From assembly GCA_031308135.1 (NCBI GenBank), contig JAHLJT010002630.1, forward strand, positions 96,702,141 to 96,766,140: 64,000 nucleotides of DNA. The letters run 5' to 3'. Position 1 is the first letter of the stretch, and the number at the start of each line of letters is the position of its first letter. The stretch comes from Acheta domesticus. Lineage: Eukaryota; Arthropoda; Insecta; Orthoptera; Gryllidae. The position numbers were made by a program, and so were the translations under genes. Positions 11,441-22,829 of this stretch are shown piece after piece. The notes below the pieces were generated by a model. The model saw nothing but the letters and a program-made list of their open reading frames with translations. It was not told where the DNA came from and searched no databases.

Positions 11441-12394
11441 GTGTTCTGTTCCGGAGAGTGCTAAGCTCTCTTAATTTTTGAGGGCACAGTGCATGAAACA
11501 GCTATGACTTTTTTTAAATGGCAGAACAATTTTTTCTTGAAAGGGCCCCGCACAATTCTTATGGAAAACCGGCTCCCGTTAAATTGGCTGATTTTTTGAT
11601 ATATTGTTGTTCTCAGCAAGTCGATCAACAGTCTCAATGGCCACTCCGCCCAAAACCCCATAGTTTTGCACTTAATTGCATTTTTATGTGTGATTCTGGA
11701 CTTACGGTGGAGATCTTTTTAATGCCCTAACGTTTAGTTACAAGTTTATTTTTATATATAACGATGGATATGGATGGATGAAATAAGGTTATGAATGAAA
11801 TATCTACCTGCATAATATTGAAAACCTATTTTATTGTAGTCGTTCGAAATTAATACATTTTAAGTAATATTTCTTAGAGATTTACTTTAACTTCTATTAT
11901 TTTCATCGTGCTAGTATGAATGCTGGAGATTCGCGAGCTGCCAAAACCTATAATTGTTCATATATAACATTGAAAATTTCCAGCCCGAAAACAAAATTTG
12001 GGTACGTTATCAAGGAACCTAGCGGTGTAAGTTGGAACTACAAAGAAGAGTAAAAAAGATAATCGAGTTCTGTCTGTATTATTAAAAGTTAGAAACAATA
12101 GCAATTTGAACACTGAAGTACAACAAAAATGCGATAAAGCTGCGTAAATAACATCGAGAAAATTAATAATAACAAAAAAAACCCACTAAATTTAAAATCT
12201 ATAATAGAATAAAAATATATCTATTCGCCGCCATCGAGTTTCGAACCCTAGGAAAACTAACATTTCATTTCAAGATCTCTCACCAGCGGGTCACCGTCCC
12301 AGCGGGCCAACAGTTGTGGTTCTGAGCCACCTCTGCCGCAAACATCCCGTACTTTTTCAAAAGGGAGTTCGGCCCCCCTCTGGCGCCGCCGGTG
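11441..12394. other. Intron sequence, mostly nothing recognised
   Basis: AT-rich. A short fragment at about 12,270-12,345 has minus-strand motifs similar to the SINE-like repeat (GAGGTGGCTCAGAACC and CCCGCTGGTGAGAGAT). Confidence 0.35.
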
Positions 12395-12399
12395 CTGAG

Positions 12400-13160
12400 G
12401 GGTCGTCCATAAATTACGTAAAGCTAAAGATGGGGAAGGGGGTTTGAGGCAGCGTTACGCTGCGTTACATAGGGGCAGGAGGGGTTTCGATTGGTGTTAC
12501 GTAACATTGATATTTTTAAAAATTTTTTAAAACATTTGTTGAAATAATTACTTTGTCTTTTAATAAAACATGAAAATATTTTCTAATTAATTTGTTTTAA
12601 AACAAATAATTTAAAGTAATTAGAAGTTGTTTCAGTAAATAGAAATATTAATTTGTTCTTCAATTTTGTATTGAATCTGTAAGATTACGAAGAAGAAAAA
12701 ATTAAAAAATGATCGGTAGTATTTTGTAGAATACAATTAAATTGACGCAGCAGATTTTTGCTCATGCGCCATCTAAAACGGCGGATTGTGTACGGTTTGT
12801 CATCAGATATTTTCTCGCGATCTTTCACACTAAACTTACTCCCAATCTTATTGTTAGGTTCAGTCAGCATCGACAATTAATTTCAACTTTAATTATCATA
12901 AATACTAATATACAACCAAAAAAATGAATACAATTTTTTGACTGAGCTGTAATTTATTTTCACTTCTTGCGTTTATAAGTGTGTGTGTGTGTGTGTATGT
13001 GTGTGCACGTGTGTATGTGTGTGATTGTGTATGTGTGTGAGGGGGGCAAGCGTTACGTAGTTATTTAGGGGGAGTTCAATCGCGCGTTACGGGTGCGTTA
13101 CAGGGGGAGAGGGGTATTCAAAATACTCCAAATTTGCGTTACGTAATTTAAGGACGGCCC
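12400..13160. mobile_element. Non-autonomous TIR DNA element
   Basis: The ends are imperfect inverted repeats: GGGTCGTCCATAAATTACGT on the left against TTACGTAATTTAAGGACGGC on the right. They are flanked by a 5-bp direct repeat CTGAG (12,395-12,399 and 13,161-13,165). Subterminal regions carry related GCGTTAC motifs on both sides. The interior is AT-rich with a GT microsatellite and no transposase. The superfamily is not assigned. The right end lies only 14 bp from the splice donor of exon 4. Confidence 0.75.
12979..13040. repeat. GT microsatellite
   Basis: An imperfect (GT)n run, TGTGTGTGTGTGTGTATGTG and similar, inside the TIR element. Confidence 0.9.
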
Positions 13161-13174
13161 CTGAGGCGAGGTAC

Positions 13175-13291
13175 CTGCAGGGTCGAGTCCGGTGCCGGTG
13201 GCGAGGACGAGGGCAGCTGCGCCTGCAGGGCCTGCGCGGGGCCTGCGGACTCCGCCTGCTGCGCCGCCCACTCGCCGCCCGCGCTCCCTCC
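13175..13291 (-). CDS. Exon 4 of secreted Pro/Ala-rich protein
   Basis: A 117-bp exon (39 codons) on the minus strand, phase 0 at both ends. The acceptor is GACGAGCAG before 13,291, with a weak pyrimidine tract, and the donor is CAG|GTACCT after 13,175. It encodes GGSAGGEWAAQQAESAGPAQ followed by a Gln/Pro/Ser-rich part ending DSTLQ. It is low-complexity and probably disordered; no domain is recognised. The phase agrees with exon 3 upstream and exon 5 downstream. It sits immediately beside the end of a TIR transposon on its donor side. Confidence 0.6.
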
Positions 13292-13410
13292 CTGCTCGTC
13301 ACATTTCGGCCAATGGCGAGCAAGAATTCCGGCCGTGCGAACCAATCACAGGCGAATCGAAGGGCACACGGGGATCGAAAAGGAACTAGGTAGAGAAAAC
13401 TTGACTGTAT

Positions 13411-14439
13411 GGCCCCCTTCACACGGAGGCACTCGGCAGCGCCACCGAGAAACACCGGGCGACTTCACACGCAGCCACTGCCCAGAGCCACTGGGCGTGG
13501 GAAAGGAAGGATTCGCGAGTCACCGCTGCGGGCGCCGTCGACGGCCGCAAGGCATTCAACATGACTATACAGCTATTTTTCTAACTGCGACCCTCATGGC
13601 CACTCAAATCCCATCTTCGCGATGGAATATGTCACGGCATTTCGCGTCTTTTCTCGGTCTTGCCGGTAGAATTCGCATGATCGCAAGCACTGCTTCATAC
13701 GGTCGCGATCGTGCGAAGTCTAGCGGAACGACTGAGAAAGACGCGAAATGCTGTGACATATTCCATCGCAAAGATGGGATTTGAGTGGCCTTGAGGGTCG
13801 CAGTTAGAAAAATCGCAGTATAGAGTAGTAGTGCTACAGTAGTGCTAAAAAAATCAGCATCACCTCGCTCACAGATGTAATCTGCAATATAATCCTGAAA
13901 ATACACTACTTGATTTGCAAAAATCGAGTGAGTTATGAAAGTAATAGAATCAGAAACATCATATAATCCACATAAAATGCCACTTTTTGAGAGCATATTG
14001 GATTAGGAAATTTCAGAATGCCCATTTTCTTTAGGTGATGCGGTTCATTGAGCAGTACTGTATGCTGAGCGACGTGTCCGAGGGTGAAGGCTGCCATTTA
14101 GAACTGTTCTGCCAGTGGCGTGGAAGCGCGTGTGCGCTGGTGGTGGTAAGAGTGCGCCACTTTCCGCCACTGCAGCGCCCCTGGGCGTGGGAAAGGAAGG
14201 ATTGGTGATCCACACCGCAGTGGGCTCTGGCGGTCGGAATGCAGTCAACTGGTAGCTCAGTTCAGTGGCGCATTCGAGAGACCTAGTGCGAAGGCTGTCA
14301 TTTAGAGCTTCGGGAGTTCGCCACCGAGCGCCACAGCAGCGCGAATACGCCGATAGTGTGAATGCCTCCATTTAAACCAATGCTTTGCCAGCAGACGCGC
14401 CATTTGAAAGCCCTGCTGAGTGGCGCCGTGTGAAGGGCC
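13411..14439. mobile_element. Putative TIR element containing a fold-back
   Basis: The left end (GGCCCCCTTCACACGGAGGC) and right end (GGCGCCGTGTGAAGGGCC, complement-matched) form an imperfect terminal inverted repeat of about 27 bp. CCACTGGGCGTGGGAAAGGA occurs at both about 13,490 and 14,185, and CGCCAC-type motifs recur inside. No transposase is seen. A clean target duplication was not found, so the exact ends are uncertain. Confidence 0.55.
13566..13826. mobile_element. Fold-back MITE, copy 2 (divergent)
   Basis: About 260 bp of near-perfect inverted repeat: CTATACAGCTATTTTTCTAA at the left pairs with TTAGAAAAATCGCAGTATAG at the right, with the centre near 13,690. The core (GCATTTCGCGTCTTTTCTC) resembles fold-back copies 1 and 3, but the outer arms differ. 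It lies inside the putative TIR element at 13,411-14,439. Confidence 0.85.
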
Positions 14440-14579
14440 TGTGTAACTCTGCCATTTGTTGTCACAATTTAAACCACACGTAAACACAAACTGGAAAGCC
14501 GAATAATAATGAAATAATTGGTCAATTTTTGCCAAAATGTGGCATAGGACTCAATCCCTTCCCAATCCCTTGTTTTTTA

Positions 14580-14690
14580 CATTATCATTTCCCTAGTGAT
14601 AATTACATTATCACCCCCTCACTACGGAGGTGATAATTACATTATCACCCTCCTCTTTGAGGAGGTGATAATGTAATTATTACGTCATTA
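14580..14690. repeat. Cluster of short palindromes
   Basis: ATTACATTATCACCCTCCTC (about 14,636) pairs with GAGGAGGTGATAATGTAATT after a 3-base loop. Two related half-sites with ACATTATCA stand just before it. No gene context. Confidence 0.7.
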
Positions 14691-15651
14691 TCCCAAGTGT
14701 GAGTTATTCGTGATTATTTTGTTTACAAAGATACCTTACATATTCGAGCTGTTCGTTTATTCTCTGGTTGCTCCTGCGACTGTTTTAAAATTACCAACTA
14801 ATAATAGATAAATTGATTGAACAATCGAAGCCAAAAAAAACAACATATAATAAGTCATGATACATAAATGAATAAACTTTACTGGTCATGTCAACGCAAT
14901 GTTTCTGAAGCCATTTTCCAACCTATAAGGGACATCATTCTTTCATTATAAACTACAGAAGTATCCAGTGTTGCGCATGCATTTAGTTATCACAATTATT
15001 TACAAGGCAGAAACAATAATTAATTCCCTCTATAGCGCAAAATGTTAATGATTTTATTTTCATTCCCTCTCCAGTCCTCCACGCCCCGGCTTGCCCCATC
15101 CCATCTCATCCAGGCCCAATCCAACAAGCTATTACATCTTACATTGTCATGCGTCGCAAGCTGAATACTCTACTTGTTACATGCATGTTTCAATTAAAAT
15201 CCAAAAAATTGCTAATGTTAGGAACAGCCAATTAATTAACTTACTCTTGCCTACCGGACTTAGAGCGCATAGAACACAGCTTCTGAGATGCACAATCCAA
15301 CATGTGTTACTGTCCGATTTCTTTTTAACATAATTTTGCAATTCTCTATTTTCATTTGAAATTTATTTTGAAGATCCCTGGGGATGGAGGGAGGGATTCC
15401 CTATCCAATAGAAAATGTTCTGGATTTTGTCTTATAAATCATACAAAATTATTCAGGTTTCTTAGCGTTTTGTTCTTAAAGAATGATAGGAATTTATTCA
15501 TTGTGAAATATTTTCAGTGTAGTCGGTCCACCTTTCTAAATGCCATTTACATTGTTAGTCTTCTAAAATACAAGTTATTGATACTTTACTATTAGGTGTT
15601 TGCACTCACAGCGGTAAAGCGCACAGCTGCACAGCCCTGCAGTCTGCTCAC
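14691..15651. other. Intron sequence, nothing recognised
   Basis: AT-rich; no supported feature. Confidence 0.35.
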
Positions 15652-15753
15652 CTGCGACATCTGTGGTTGCGCTAACATCAGAGCAGCGCCAACAGGTTGC
15701 TTGTTCGAGTCTGAAGTGAAACTCGATACAAACGTTCCAAGCCCATCAATTTT
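15652..15753 (-). CDS. Exon 3 of secreted Pro/Ala-rich protein
   Basis: A 102-bp exon (34 codons) on the minus strand with the best splice sites of the gene. The acceptor is a pyrimidine tract ending TTCTTTCACAG before 15,753 and the donor is GCAG|GTGAGC after 15,652. It is phase 0 at both ends, consistent with exons 2 and 4. It encodes KIDGLGTFVSSFTSDSNKQP followed by a hydrophobic segment (VGAALMLAQPQMSQ). Unlike the other exons it is not GC-rich and not repetitive, so it is the part most useful for a homology search. I do not recognise a family. Confidence 0.75.
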
Positions 15754-16280
15754 CTGTGAAAGAAATGTACAAATATTAAATAGGCTACGTATTAAAGTGA
15801 TGGAAATTAGTCTAATTTTACATACATTACTCACACAACAGTTTTTCAAAGGGTCTGTAGCCAGAAAGGGTTTTTGAATTAAGATAAGCCACCAACATAG
15901 CATTAACGTCGCGGATTCTTTATAGTAATTACTTTATTAACTTGGGCGTGCGCAGAGAAAGGGCCAGGGGCTTCTTAACCCTACCAGATAATCCATTTTA
16001 TTTCCATAAATACGATCAATTCATCATTTTCCCCCGTTTTTAAGTTGATTCTTTGGGAAACTGAAACGCAACATTTGGATTTCCAAACCACCAGGCAAAG
16101 GTTCCACCTAAAATCAATTGTCTTTATTCATTGCCTCAATAGATTTACAATTCTTTCTCTTCGTATGTTTTGTTTATTTACAAGAAAATTATAACATCTA
16201 AATAAACTAGCGGTGATGCAACAGCACATACTTTCTAGCTTTATTTCTAAATTTGCAATTTTCGAAAATACTGATAGTTT
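15754..16280. other. Intron sequence, nothing recognised
   Basis: AT-rich; no supported feature. Confidence 0.35.
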
Positions 16281-17190
16281 AATGAAAATGACACCCGCGC
16301 CATTATTTTAAGCTTCCCTTCTTCTTTTCGTCAAAAAAAGTAAAGAAAAAATTTGGAATGGTTTTTAAAAGAATAATTATTTTAGAAATTGCATACGTTT
16401 CAAGCACATATAATGCGATAACTACTCGTTATTTCAAAAAATTGTATGACTTTTTTAAAGAAGTAATTTTTTACAACAGATTTTACCCTAGTCAAAAATC
16501 ACTATCTTCAATTTTGTAGTTCTGAAAAGTTAACTTTATCCAATTTTCGAAAAAAAACCAATGGAGAGTTCGCCGAAAACTGGACAAGTACCTTACTTTA
16601 GCCATCGAGGAGGAAATATAAAGAAAAAAATTGAAGCGGTTTTTGAGAAATAAATTGTTAATTATTTTAAATGGCGCCTAAATTTTGTTTAATATTACGG
16701 GCAAAAGAATGGAAAAACTACTCATATTTTTGAAAATTGAACAAGTCTTTATTTCAAGATCTGTATTTAGAAAACAGATTTGCTTAAGGAAAAAAGCTCA
16801 CCTTCAATATTGTAGGAATACACAAAAGGAAAAAAAAAAATCATTTTCGCAATTTGCGGAAAATCAGGAATTTCAACGAACACGAGACTCGCACTATTAT
16901 TTAAGCGTTCTTTGTGCTATCGGAGGACAGAGTTTAATCAAAAGTTTAGAGCCATTTTTGAGAAAATTTAGAAAATGTTTTTGAGGCTTCATGTAAAGTA
17001 CCCTCAAAAATCAAAATATCTATTTGAAACTTTCGAAGTCGTTCGTTTAAATCAATCGGATAATATCAATTTTGGAGAGAATCGGCTGAATGATTTATCG
17101 TTGACCATAGACGGACGGACAGTTACGTTTTACCATCAATCGATTTTTCTGTATCAAGGATCCACAAAAAACTTCTCGCTACACCACGTG
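16280..17190 (+). repeat. Dispersed repeat, copy A
   Basis: Shares an ordered set of motifs with 22,830-23,520: an AATTTTGTAGT or similar stretch, repeated TTTTTGAGAAA, then a TTCATGT-AAGTACCC block and an ACAGACGGACAGACA-like end. Both copies are on the same strand. No coding capacity or ends could be defined. Confidence 0.5.
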
Positions 17191-17319
17191 TAAGAGGGAG
17201 TTTACCACTTATAGCAACAGGATTTATCCACTTTTCCGTTACCAGGGTCTGGCAATAAGAGTTTTTCCGTCGAAAATCCACCGTTTTCCGGCGCACGATT
17301 ACATATTTATTCTTACGAA

Positions 17320-17372
17320 GTGCGAGAAAGTAAAAAGTTTAACGGGAAAAGGGAACTTTTTACTTTCTCGCT
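17320..17372. repeat. Short hairpin
   Basis: GCGAGAAAGTAAAAAGTT pairs perfectly with AACTTTTTACTTTCTCGC across a 13-base spacer. Confidence 0.8.
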
Positions 17373-17570
17373 TAAACTTTTACAACTTTTAACTCTTTTC
17401 GAATTATCGAAATCGTATGAAACATGTACTAAAAAAACTAGAAGAAAACGTTTTTAAAAGAAATCACACGACTGAGAGTCACCACTTAAGGATTAAAAAT
17501 GTAATATTGATATTTGAACAATAAATAAGCAAAATGAAGCCTACTCTCTGCCATTTTATTTTTTAGTAAC

Positions 17571-17571
<1 letters not shown>

Positions 17572-17633
<62 letters not shown>

Positions 17634-17648
17634 GTATATGTATATGAC
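17572..17648. repeat. TA microsatellite
   Basis: (TA)n of about 50 bp grading into (TATATG)n. Confidence 0.95.
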
Positions 17649-17699
17649 AAGCGGGATATCAAGACGAATTTACCCGCAGAATATAGAGACATACCTCAC

Positions 17700-18725
17700 T
17701 TAGCCCTCCGGCGGGCGCGTCCCATCATTTCCCGCCAGCAGGCGCGTGCGGTACTCCGTACCGCATTTATCAACTTCGATTTTGTAGTCAATAGTTATTT
17801 CTTTTGTTATTGAATGTGAAAGAAATATTCTTTATTTATGTTTTTACACATTTTATATCATAACAACAAACTAAATACCAAACGTAATAACAATATTAAT
17901 AAGAATCTGATCTATGACCCGCTCCCTTCGTGCATTGGTACGTGTTACATGTCGGGGAATGAATACGGTGCAAACGTTCCTTCCAACGTTTCTTCGGAAA
18001 CAACACATTTAAATTTGAATTAGTAGTTAGTACTCCAAAATATGTCGTAAAGCTCAATAACAAAACAGCAGTAAGAATTCTAATGGATAAAATACGCAAA
18101 TATTATACTTACATGACAAAGCGCGTGCGGTACGGAGTGCCGCAACCGTTCCAGAGTCTGAATTACTAATAACGGTCGATTGGCAGAGTTTAAGCAGTAT
18201 CTGAGCTCAATAGTGCGACACCAATTATTTTCACGAAATCAACAAAAATGTAAGAATGCGGCACTGAGTACCGCTACGCGCCCGCCAGAGAGTTAACAAA
18301 ATTTGTCAAAACCTTTCAGACCAAAAAATGACGAAAATGGTGTCACGTGTCCGAAAATGAATTTTTAGGACACTTACGTAGCTTATGACATTCACGTTGT
18401 CAAGACGAATACGCCACATACGAATATGTCAAATCAAACGATAGTTGGTAACAAATAAACCCGGATACACCATCGTGAAAAACATAACCCTCCTTCTTCC
18501 TTCACGTACTCGGGTAAAAAGTGTTTACTATTATGGGAGCACATTTTCTTGAGCCCTCATTTCGCTAGTTGAGAGAGCAATGAGGATTTTGGTTATTTTA
18601 ACAAGAATATTATATCAAATTTGTAGGTCGTTTTCGATGCAAATTTCCGTTACAGGAGAGTGAACATTTCTTCATCAGATTTTGTCTACAACACTTGTTG
18701 CTATCATTTATTCTTTATTCAACTA
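17700..18725. other. Intron sequence, nothing recognised
   Basis: Contains scattered GCGCGTGCGGTAC motifs (about 17,745 and 18,121) on the plus strand but no definable element. Confidence 0.35.
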
Positions 18726-18729
18726 ATGC

Positions 18730-19320
18730 ACCCGGAGAGATGGCTCAGTGCATCAACCTGATGTCACTGCAGTCCCTCTGACCGGGAGGTCCTAGGTTCG
18801 AGTCCCGACGGCGACAGGATTTTCGACACTTGCTTGTTAGCTAGGTCGAATTCAGTCGCTGTCTGGAGGAGAATTCTAGCAGCCGGCTGCTCTGATCGGT
18901 AGTTTTCCGTGGTTTCTCCGACCAACACCAGGCGAATACAGTACCCTAACAAACGGGCCACGGATCGCGCGCGATCTTTCCTTCCTCTTCCTCTCCTCTT
19001 ACACGCGCACTTACACTAACATGCACTACACTACCACACATGCCCGGAGACCGGTCGGGAGCTTACAGCTTGTCCCGGCTGGGGCGGTGCCCCGCTGGTG
19101 GGAGATATCTGGTTGAGGGGAAAACCCCGCTAGTCGACGGTAGGTCGGCGCCAGATCTCGCCATCCAGCGGGGAAAAGATTATCGCCACCTCCCGAAAAG
19201 AAAACACACACTACACTTACTCAAGGCGAAATGCCCTGAGGAAGGTCGCAGACAGTATCCTGAACAGCCAAGTAGCTACCGACTCCGGCCGCGGAAGGCT
19301 ACGCTCTCAATATTGTGATA
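18730..19320 (+). repeat. tRNA-derived SINE, longest copy
   Basis: The head carries TGGCTCAGTGCA (box A-like, 18,741-18,752) and a perfect GGTTCGAGTCC box B (18,795-18,805). A body of about 500 bp follows and recurs at 10,790-11,240 and, reversed, at 2,190-2,415. The 3' end is estimated. It would be transcribed by RNA polymerase III if active. Confidence 0.75.
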
Positions 19321-20995
19321 TACCAATGCGGGAGGGCATTCGAAATTTAATAATTTAAGACTTTAATGCTAATTTAAATTAGAATTAGGCACCGTAGTAA
19401 TAGGTTGCTAGGGAGGACACCGATGTTTAACATGTCACGATGTTTGGTAAACGGGCACCGTAGTAACAGAGGTAAACAATTTCATGAGCCCGTGGATGTA
19501 ATGTAGAATCAGTCGAAAGATGCGTGTGTAAGAGTGGAAATTTCGCCGAAGAGTGCACCTTGGTTAGAGGAGTGAACACCTAATAAAAATCCGTTGGTAG
19601 GGAATGTAAAACAGAATTTTGGATAACAATGAACACGAGTTTTCCTGGAACGAACAAATTTGTTAGTTGGAGCTCAGATTTGATAGCCAGAGGATCATTT
19701 CTGAATTAGGGTGTGTGTGTCCGAGTTCAGACTTGGTTTATTTTTTTGTGATCGAAAGTAGAGACTTATAAAAATTCCGGAGATACAGTTCGGGACTTTA
19801 AGTTTTTTCTTCCGCGAGTGAAAGTGGAACATAGAAACATTTTGGTGAAACCGTGCATTGACTTGGAGTATTTTCTTACTGATAGGAGGAACTTTTAAGA
19901 AAATTGCCAACTTTAATTAGTTTTCACCAGTGACGAAGGCGAAGCACCAAGCTAAATGAACTTGTAATTATTTTGCCGAACAAGTCCTGATGGTGATATG
20001 GGAGGCTGGTACATTATGTGAATGGGAGTGACTTCGTGGCGTGCCGGAAGATACAAGATAGAAGGCATCAAGACTGGTCGAAGGTGATGGTGTGGAGATA
20101 CGCGGCGTCCCAGCGAAGCATCCAACGATACAACGGGAAGAGAGCTCAGGTTAACGTTCGTACGAACAGTTATTTTATTTCTCATGGTCATGACCAAAGC
20201 TAATAATTTTCAAAGGATGTTGTTTCGATTTAATGAAATCTTTAATTACAATAAATTCATACTGTTCTAGTGCGAAAACAAACTTGGTTATTATTGTGCA
20301 ATCTGGCACATCATCATTAAAAAAACACTTTCAGGTTTTGTCGTTTTCCGTATGGAAGCAAGTCTACAGGGGGCAGATTGTGGTCGAACGATGAGGTAAG
20401 CCGAATTGTGCCGCTTGCATATTCGAACCCATGATAGAAGCCCAACGTTTCAATAATAGAGAGACATATCTTGGATTGGATAAAACTGTTTTCAATAGTT
20501 TTTGTTTCAATATCGACCCCTGTCCTCTAGCCTTCGATTCGTCTTCACAAGACCTCCAGCGCAGGGGCCGCTCTAGCCAATCATTTTGGAGGGGGCCATT
20601 GTAGATTTTTGTCAAGTAATAAACACATTTGTTATTAAATTGTATATTAATTATGTATTATACGTTAACTACTATACAAAACGTTTGTTTAAATAATTAT
20701 AAAATTCGAAAATCAATAAACAAATATTGAAATCAATTTTGCCAAAGGAGGAAGGTAAATGAAAACTCTAGGTCTTGGGTGGGGAGGGCATGGGCCATGG
20801 ACTTCCTCCTCGTGGACAGCAAAGGTCATCGCGACATGTAGAGGGGCACAGTGGTTCGTGACCGAAGTTTTGGAGGTCGCAAAATGAATGTGAAAGAAAA
20901 AATAACTTACAAGTGAAATAAAGATCAGTTCAGAATTAAAATGATTTCGTAAAATACAAAAAAGAACTTACTTCTTAATTCTCCTACCCTTGAAA
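19321..20995. other. Intron sequence, nothing recognised
   Basis: GGCACCGTAGTAA occurs twice as a direct repeat (about 19,389 and 19,455). Otherwise no supported feature. Confidence 0.35.
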
Positions 20996-20998
20996 TAT

Positions 20999-21411
20999 TT
21001 TACATACCGTCAAACTACAACTAATTTAAGGGGATAGATACAGCTTACAGCAGTTAATTTTTTACTACTTTTCCACTTTTCTCCTCCATTCAAACCATTC
21101 TTACTCCCCAGCAGTGAAAATAAACTGGCACATAGAAATAGCTTTCTTCTGCATGAAAAAAATTGGTTTAACTTAATTTTTTTGAAAAATCACGAACATG
21201 GCGGCCCCACGCCACACTAACATGTATCGTCTGTGGCCGTGTAGCGCAATAAATGTTGGTCCTACAAATGTGAAAGTGTAATCGTTTTGTATGCGTGGTA
21301 CCCTCTACCTGCCTGCCAACAGTGATTGCAGTTCGCCTTGTCCTTCTGGGTGCAGCTTTTTTTCAATGATGAGTGTATTTTACATACCAGCAAACTACAA
21401 CTAATTGAAGT
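20999..21411. repeat. Direct-repeat pair
   Basis: TTTACATACCGTCAAACTAC (20,999) and TTTACATACCAGCAAACTAC (about 21,378) are near-identical over about 32 bp including the following AACTAATT-AAG. What lies between shows no gene. Confidence 0.55.
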
Positions 21412-21439
21412 GCAAGAGCCATACCACAGTACAACTGAG

Positions 21440-21825
21440 TTGTATCTCTATCTCTAAATCAGTGAAATTGTCACTGATTCAGTCAGTGAGAGCCGAAGTC
21501 ACTGGTATCTTCAGTCGAAATGGTTACTTTCGCTGACAATCAGCGAATATGCGAACCTTTTCATAATGACCGCCAGCATTTCACTGGTCGTCAATGGGAA
21601 CCACCATCGCTCAATGATCGTTCAGTCATCACGTTAAATTAATTGTCACAGATTTCACTGATTCATACAGTGAAGTTTCACTGATTCAAAAAGTGGACCC
21701 AATTTTCACTGATTTGTTCAGTTCAATTCACTGTTTATCAGTGGCAGGGTTGTAACTGACACCATCAGTGAATAGTTACTGTCAATAAGTAGTTTTTCAC
21801 TGATTCAGACTGAGAGAGTACTGAC
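21440..21825. repeat. Cluster of TTTCACTGATTC motifs
   Basis: Many direct and inverted copies of CACTGA and TCAGTGA within about 400 bp, for example TCAGTGAAATTGTCACTGAT, TTTCACTGATTCATACAGTG and TTTTTCACTGATTCAGACTG. The cluster ends about 50 bp from the donor end of exon 2. Function unknown. Confidence 0.6.
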
Positions 21826-21877
21826 AACATGGATTGCCGGTCTAGCAATAGCTTGGATTGGCAGAGAGGGTGCTCAC

Positions 21878-22609
21878 GGTTAGTGGGTCGCCTGCTCTCG
21901 CCCGCAGCCCCAAGGGAGGGCTCCCGCCCGCGAAGGCCTCCAGCCGGGCGACGGGGGCGGCGGGGGCGGCGGGGGCGGCGGGGGCGGCGGGGGCGGCGGG
22001 GGCGGCGGGGGCGGCGGGGACGGCGGGGGCGGCGGGGGCGGCGGGGGCGGCGGGGGTGGCGGGGGCGCTTGGAACGGCGGGCGCAACAGAGGCGGCAGGG
22101 GCGACGGCGCGGGCGGCGGGGACAACGGGGACAGCGGGCGCAGCGGGGATGGCAGGGGCAACGGGCGCGGCGGGGGCGATGGCGGAGGGGACGTTTAGGG
22201 CGGCGGGGGCGATGGCGGAGGGAACGTTGGGGGCGGCGGAGGCGATGGCGGAGGGGACGTTTGGGGCGGCGGGGGCGATGGCGGAGGGGACGTTGGGGGC
22301 GGCGGAGGCGATGGCGGAGGGGACGTTGGGGGCGGCGGGGGCGATGGCGGAGGGGGCCATGGCGGAGGGGGCGACGGCGGAGGGGACGTGTGGGGCGGCG
22401 GGGGCGATAGCGGAGGGGACGTTTGAGGCGGCGGGGGCTACGGCGACCGTGAGAGAACCGTGAGAGGCGGGGGTGGCGTTGGCGAGGGGAGCGCCGGGGG
22501 CGGCGGAGTCGAGGTCGGAGGAGACGACTTGCGCTCGCGCGCCCGGCGTCTTCGCGCCTTCCAGGATTGCCAACTGCCGCACCAGCGTCTGCACCGACTC
22601 GTCCGGGCT
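21878..22609 (-). CDS. Exon 2 of secreted Pro/Ala-rich protein
   Basis: A 732-bp exon (244 codons) on the minus strand, phase 0 at both ends under the chosen sites. The acceptor is CTGCCGTAG before 22,609; the TAG there would otherwise be an in-frame stop. The donor is ACC|GTGAGC after 21,878. The first 25 or so residues (SPDESVQTLVRQLAILEGAK) look like a normal helix. The rest is Ala/Pro-rich: about seven copies of an 11-residue repeat (NVPSAIAPAAP type, 33 bp) and then PAA tripeptides from a 9-bp GC repeat. Such a segment is probably disordered or fibrous after secretion. An earlier donor inside the repeat cannot be excluded, so the 3' end is less certain than the 5' end. The frame stays open through the whole repeat, which argues for coding. 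Confidence 0.62.
21950..22420. repeat. Coding GC minisatellites inside exon 2
   Basis: Two adjacent arrays: 9-bp CGGGGGCGG units at about 21,950-22,060, and 33-bp units containing GGGCGATGGCGGAGGGGACG at about 22,165-22,420. The plus strand is strongly G-rich and could form quadruplexes. Both unit lengths are multiples of three, so length changes keep the minus-strand reading frame. Confidence 0.85.
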
Positions 22610-22829
22610 CTACGGCAGATCACAGCGGAACACTCATTTGTGGTATGGTTTATTTTACTGATACAAACATTTTATTTTAATTCTTCGAATTGAATTTTTC
22701 GTGGCGCATGGTTGGGACATTTTCGAAATTAATCAACTCCACAAAGAATCTTGAACGTGTCTTCAGCGTGGATCAGTTAGCACGGTAGTTTACTTACAAG
22801 CTAATATTCACAGAGGAAATAGTTATTTT

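Noticed and set aside
18730..18820. tRNA gene
   Set aside because: Promoter boxes are present but acceptor and anticodon stems do not pair, and the sequence continues into a dispersed repeat body: a SINE.
21829..22463. Plus-strand Arg/Gly and Gly/Ala frames
   Set aside because: Shadows of the minus-strand exon 2 repeat. The minus frame has splice sites and phase agreement with a signal-peptide exon.
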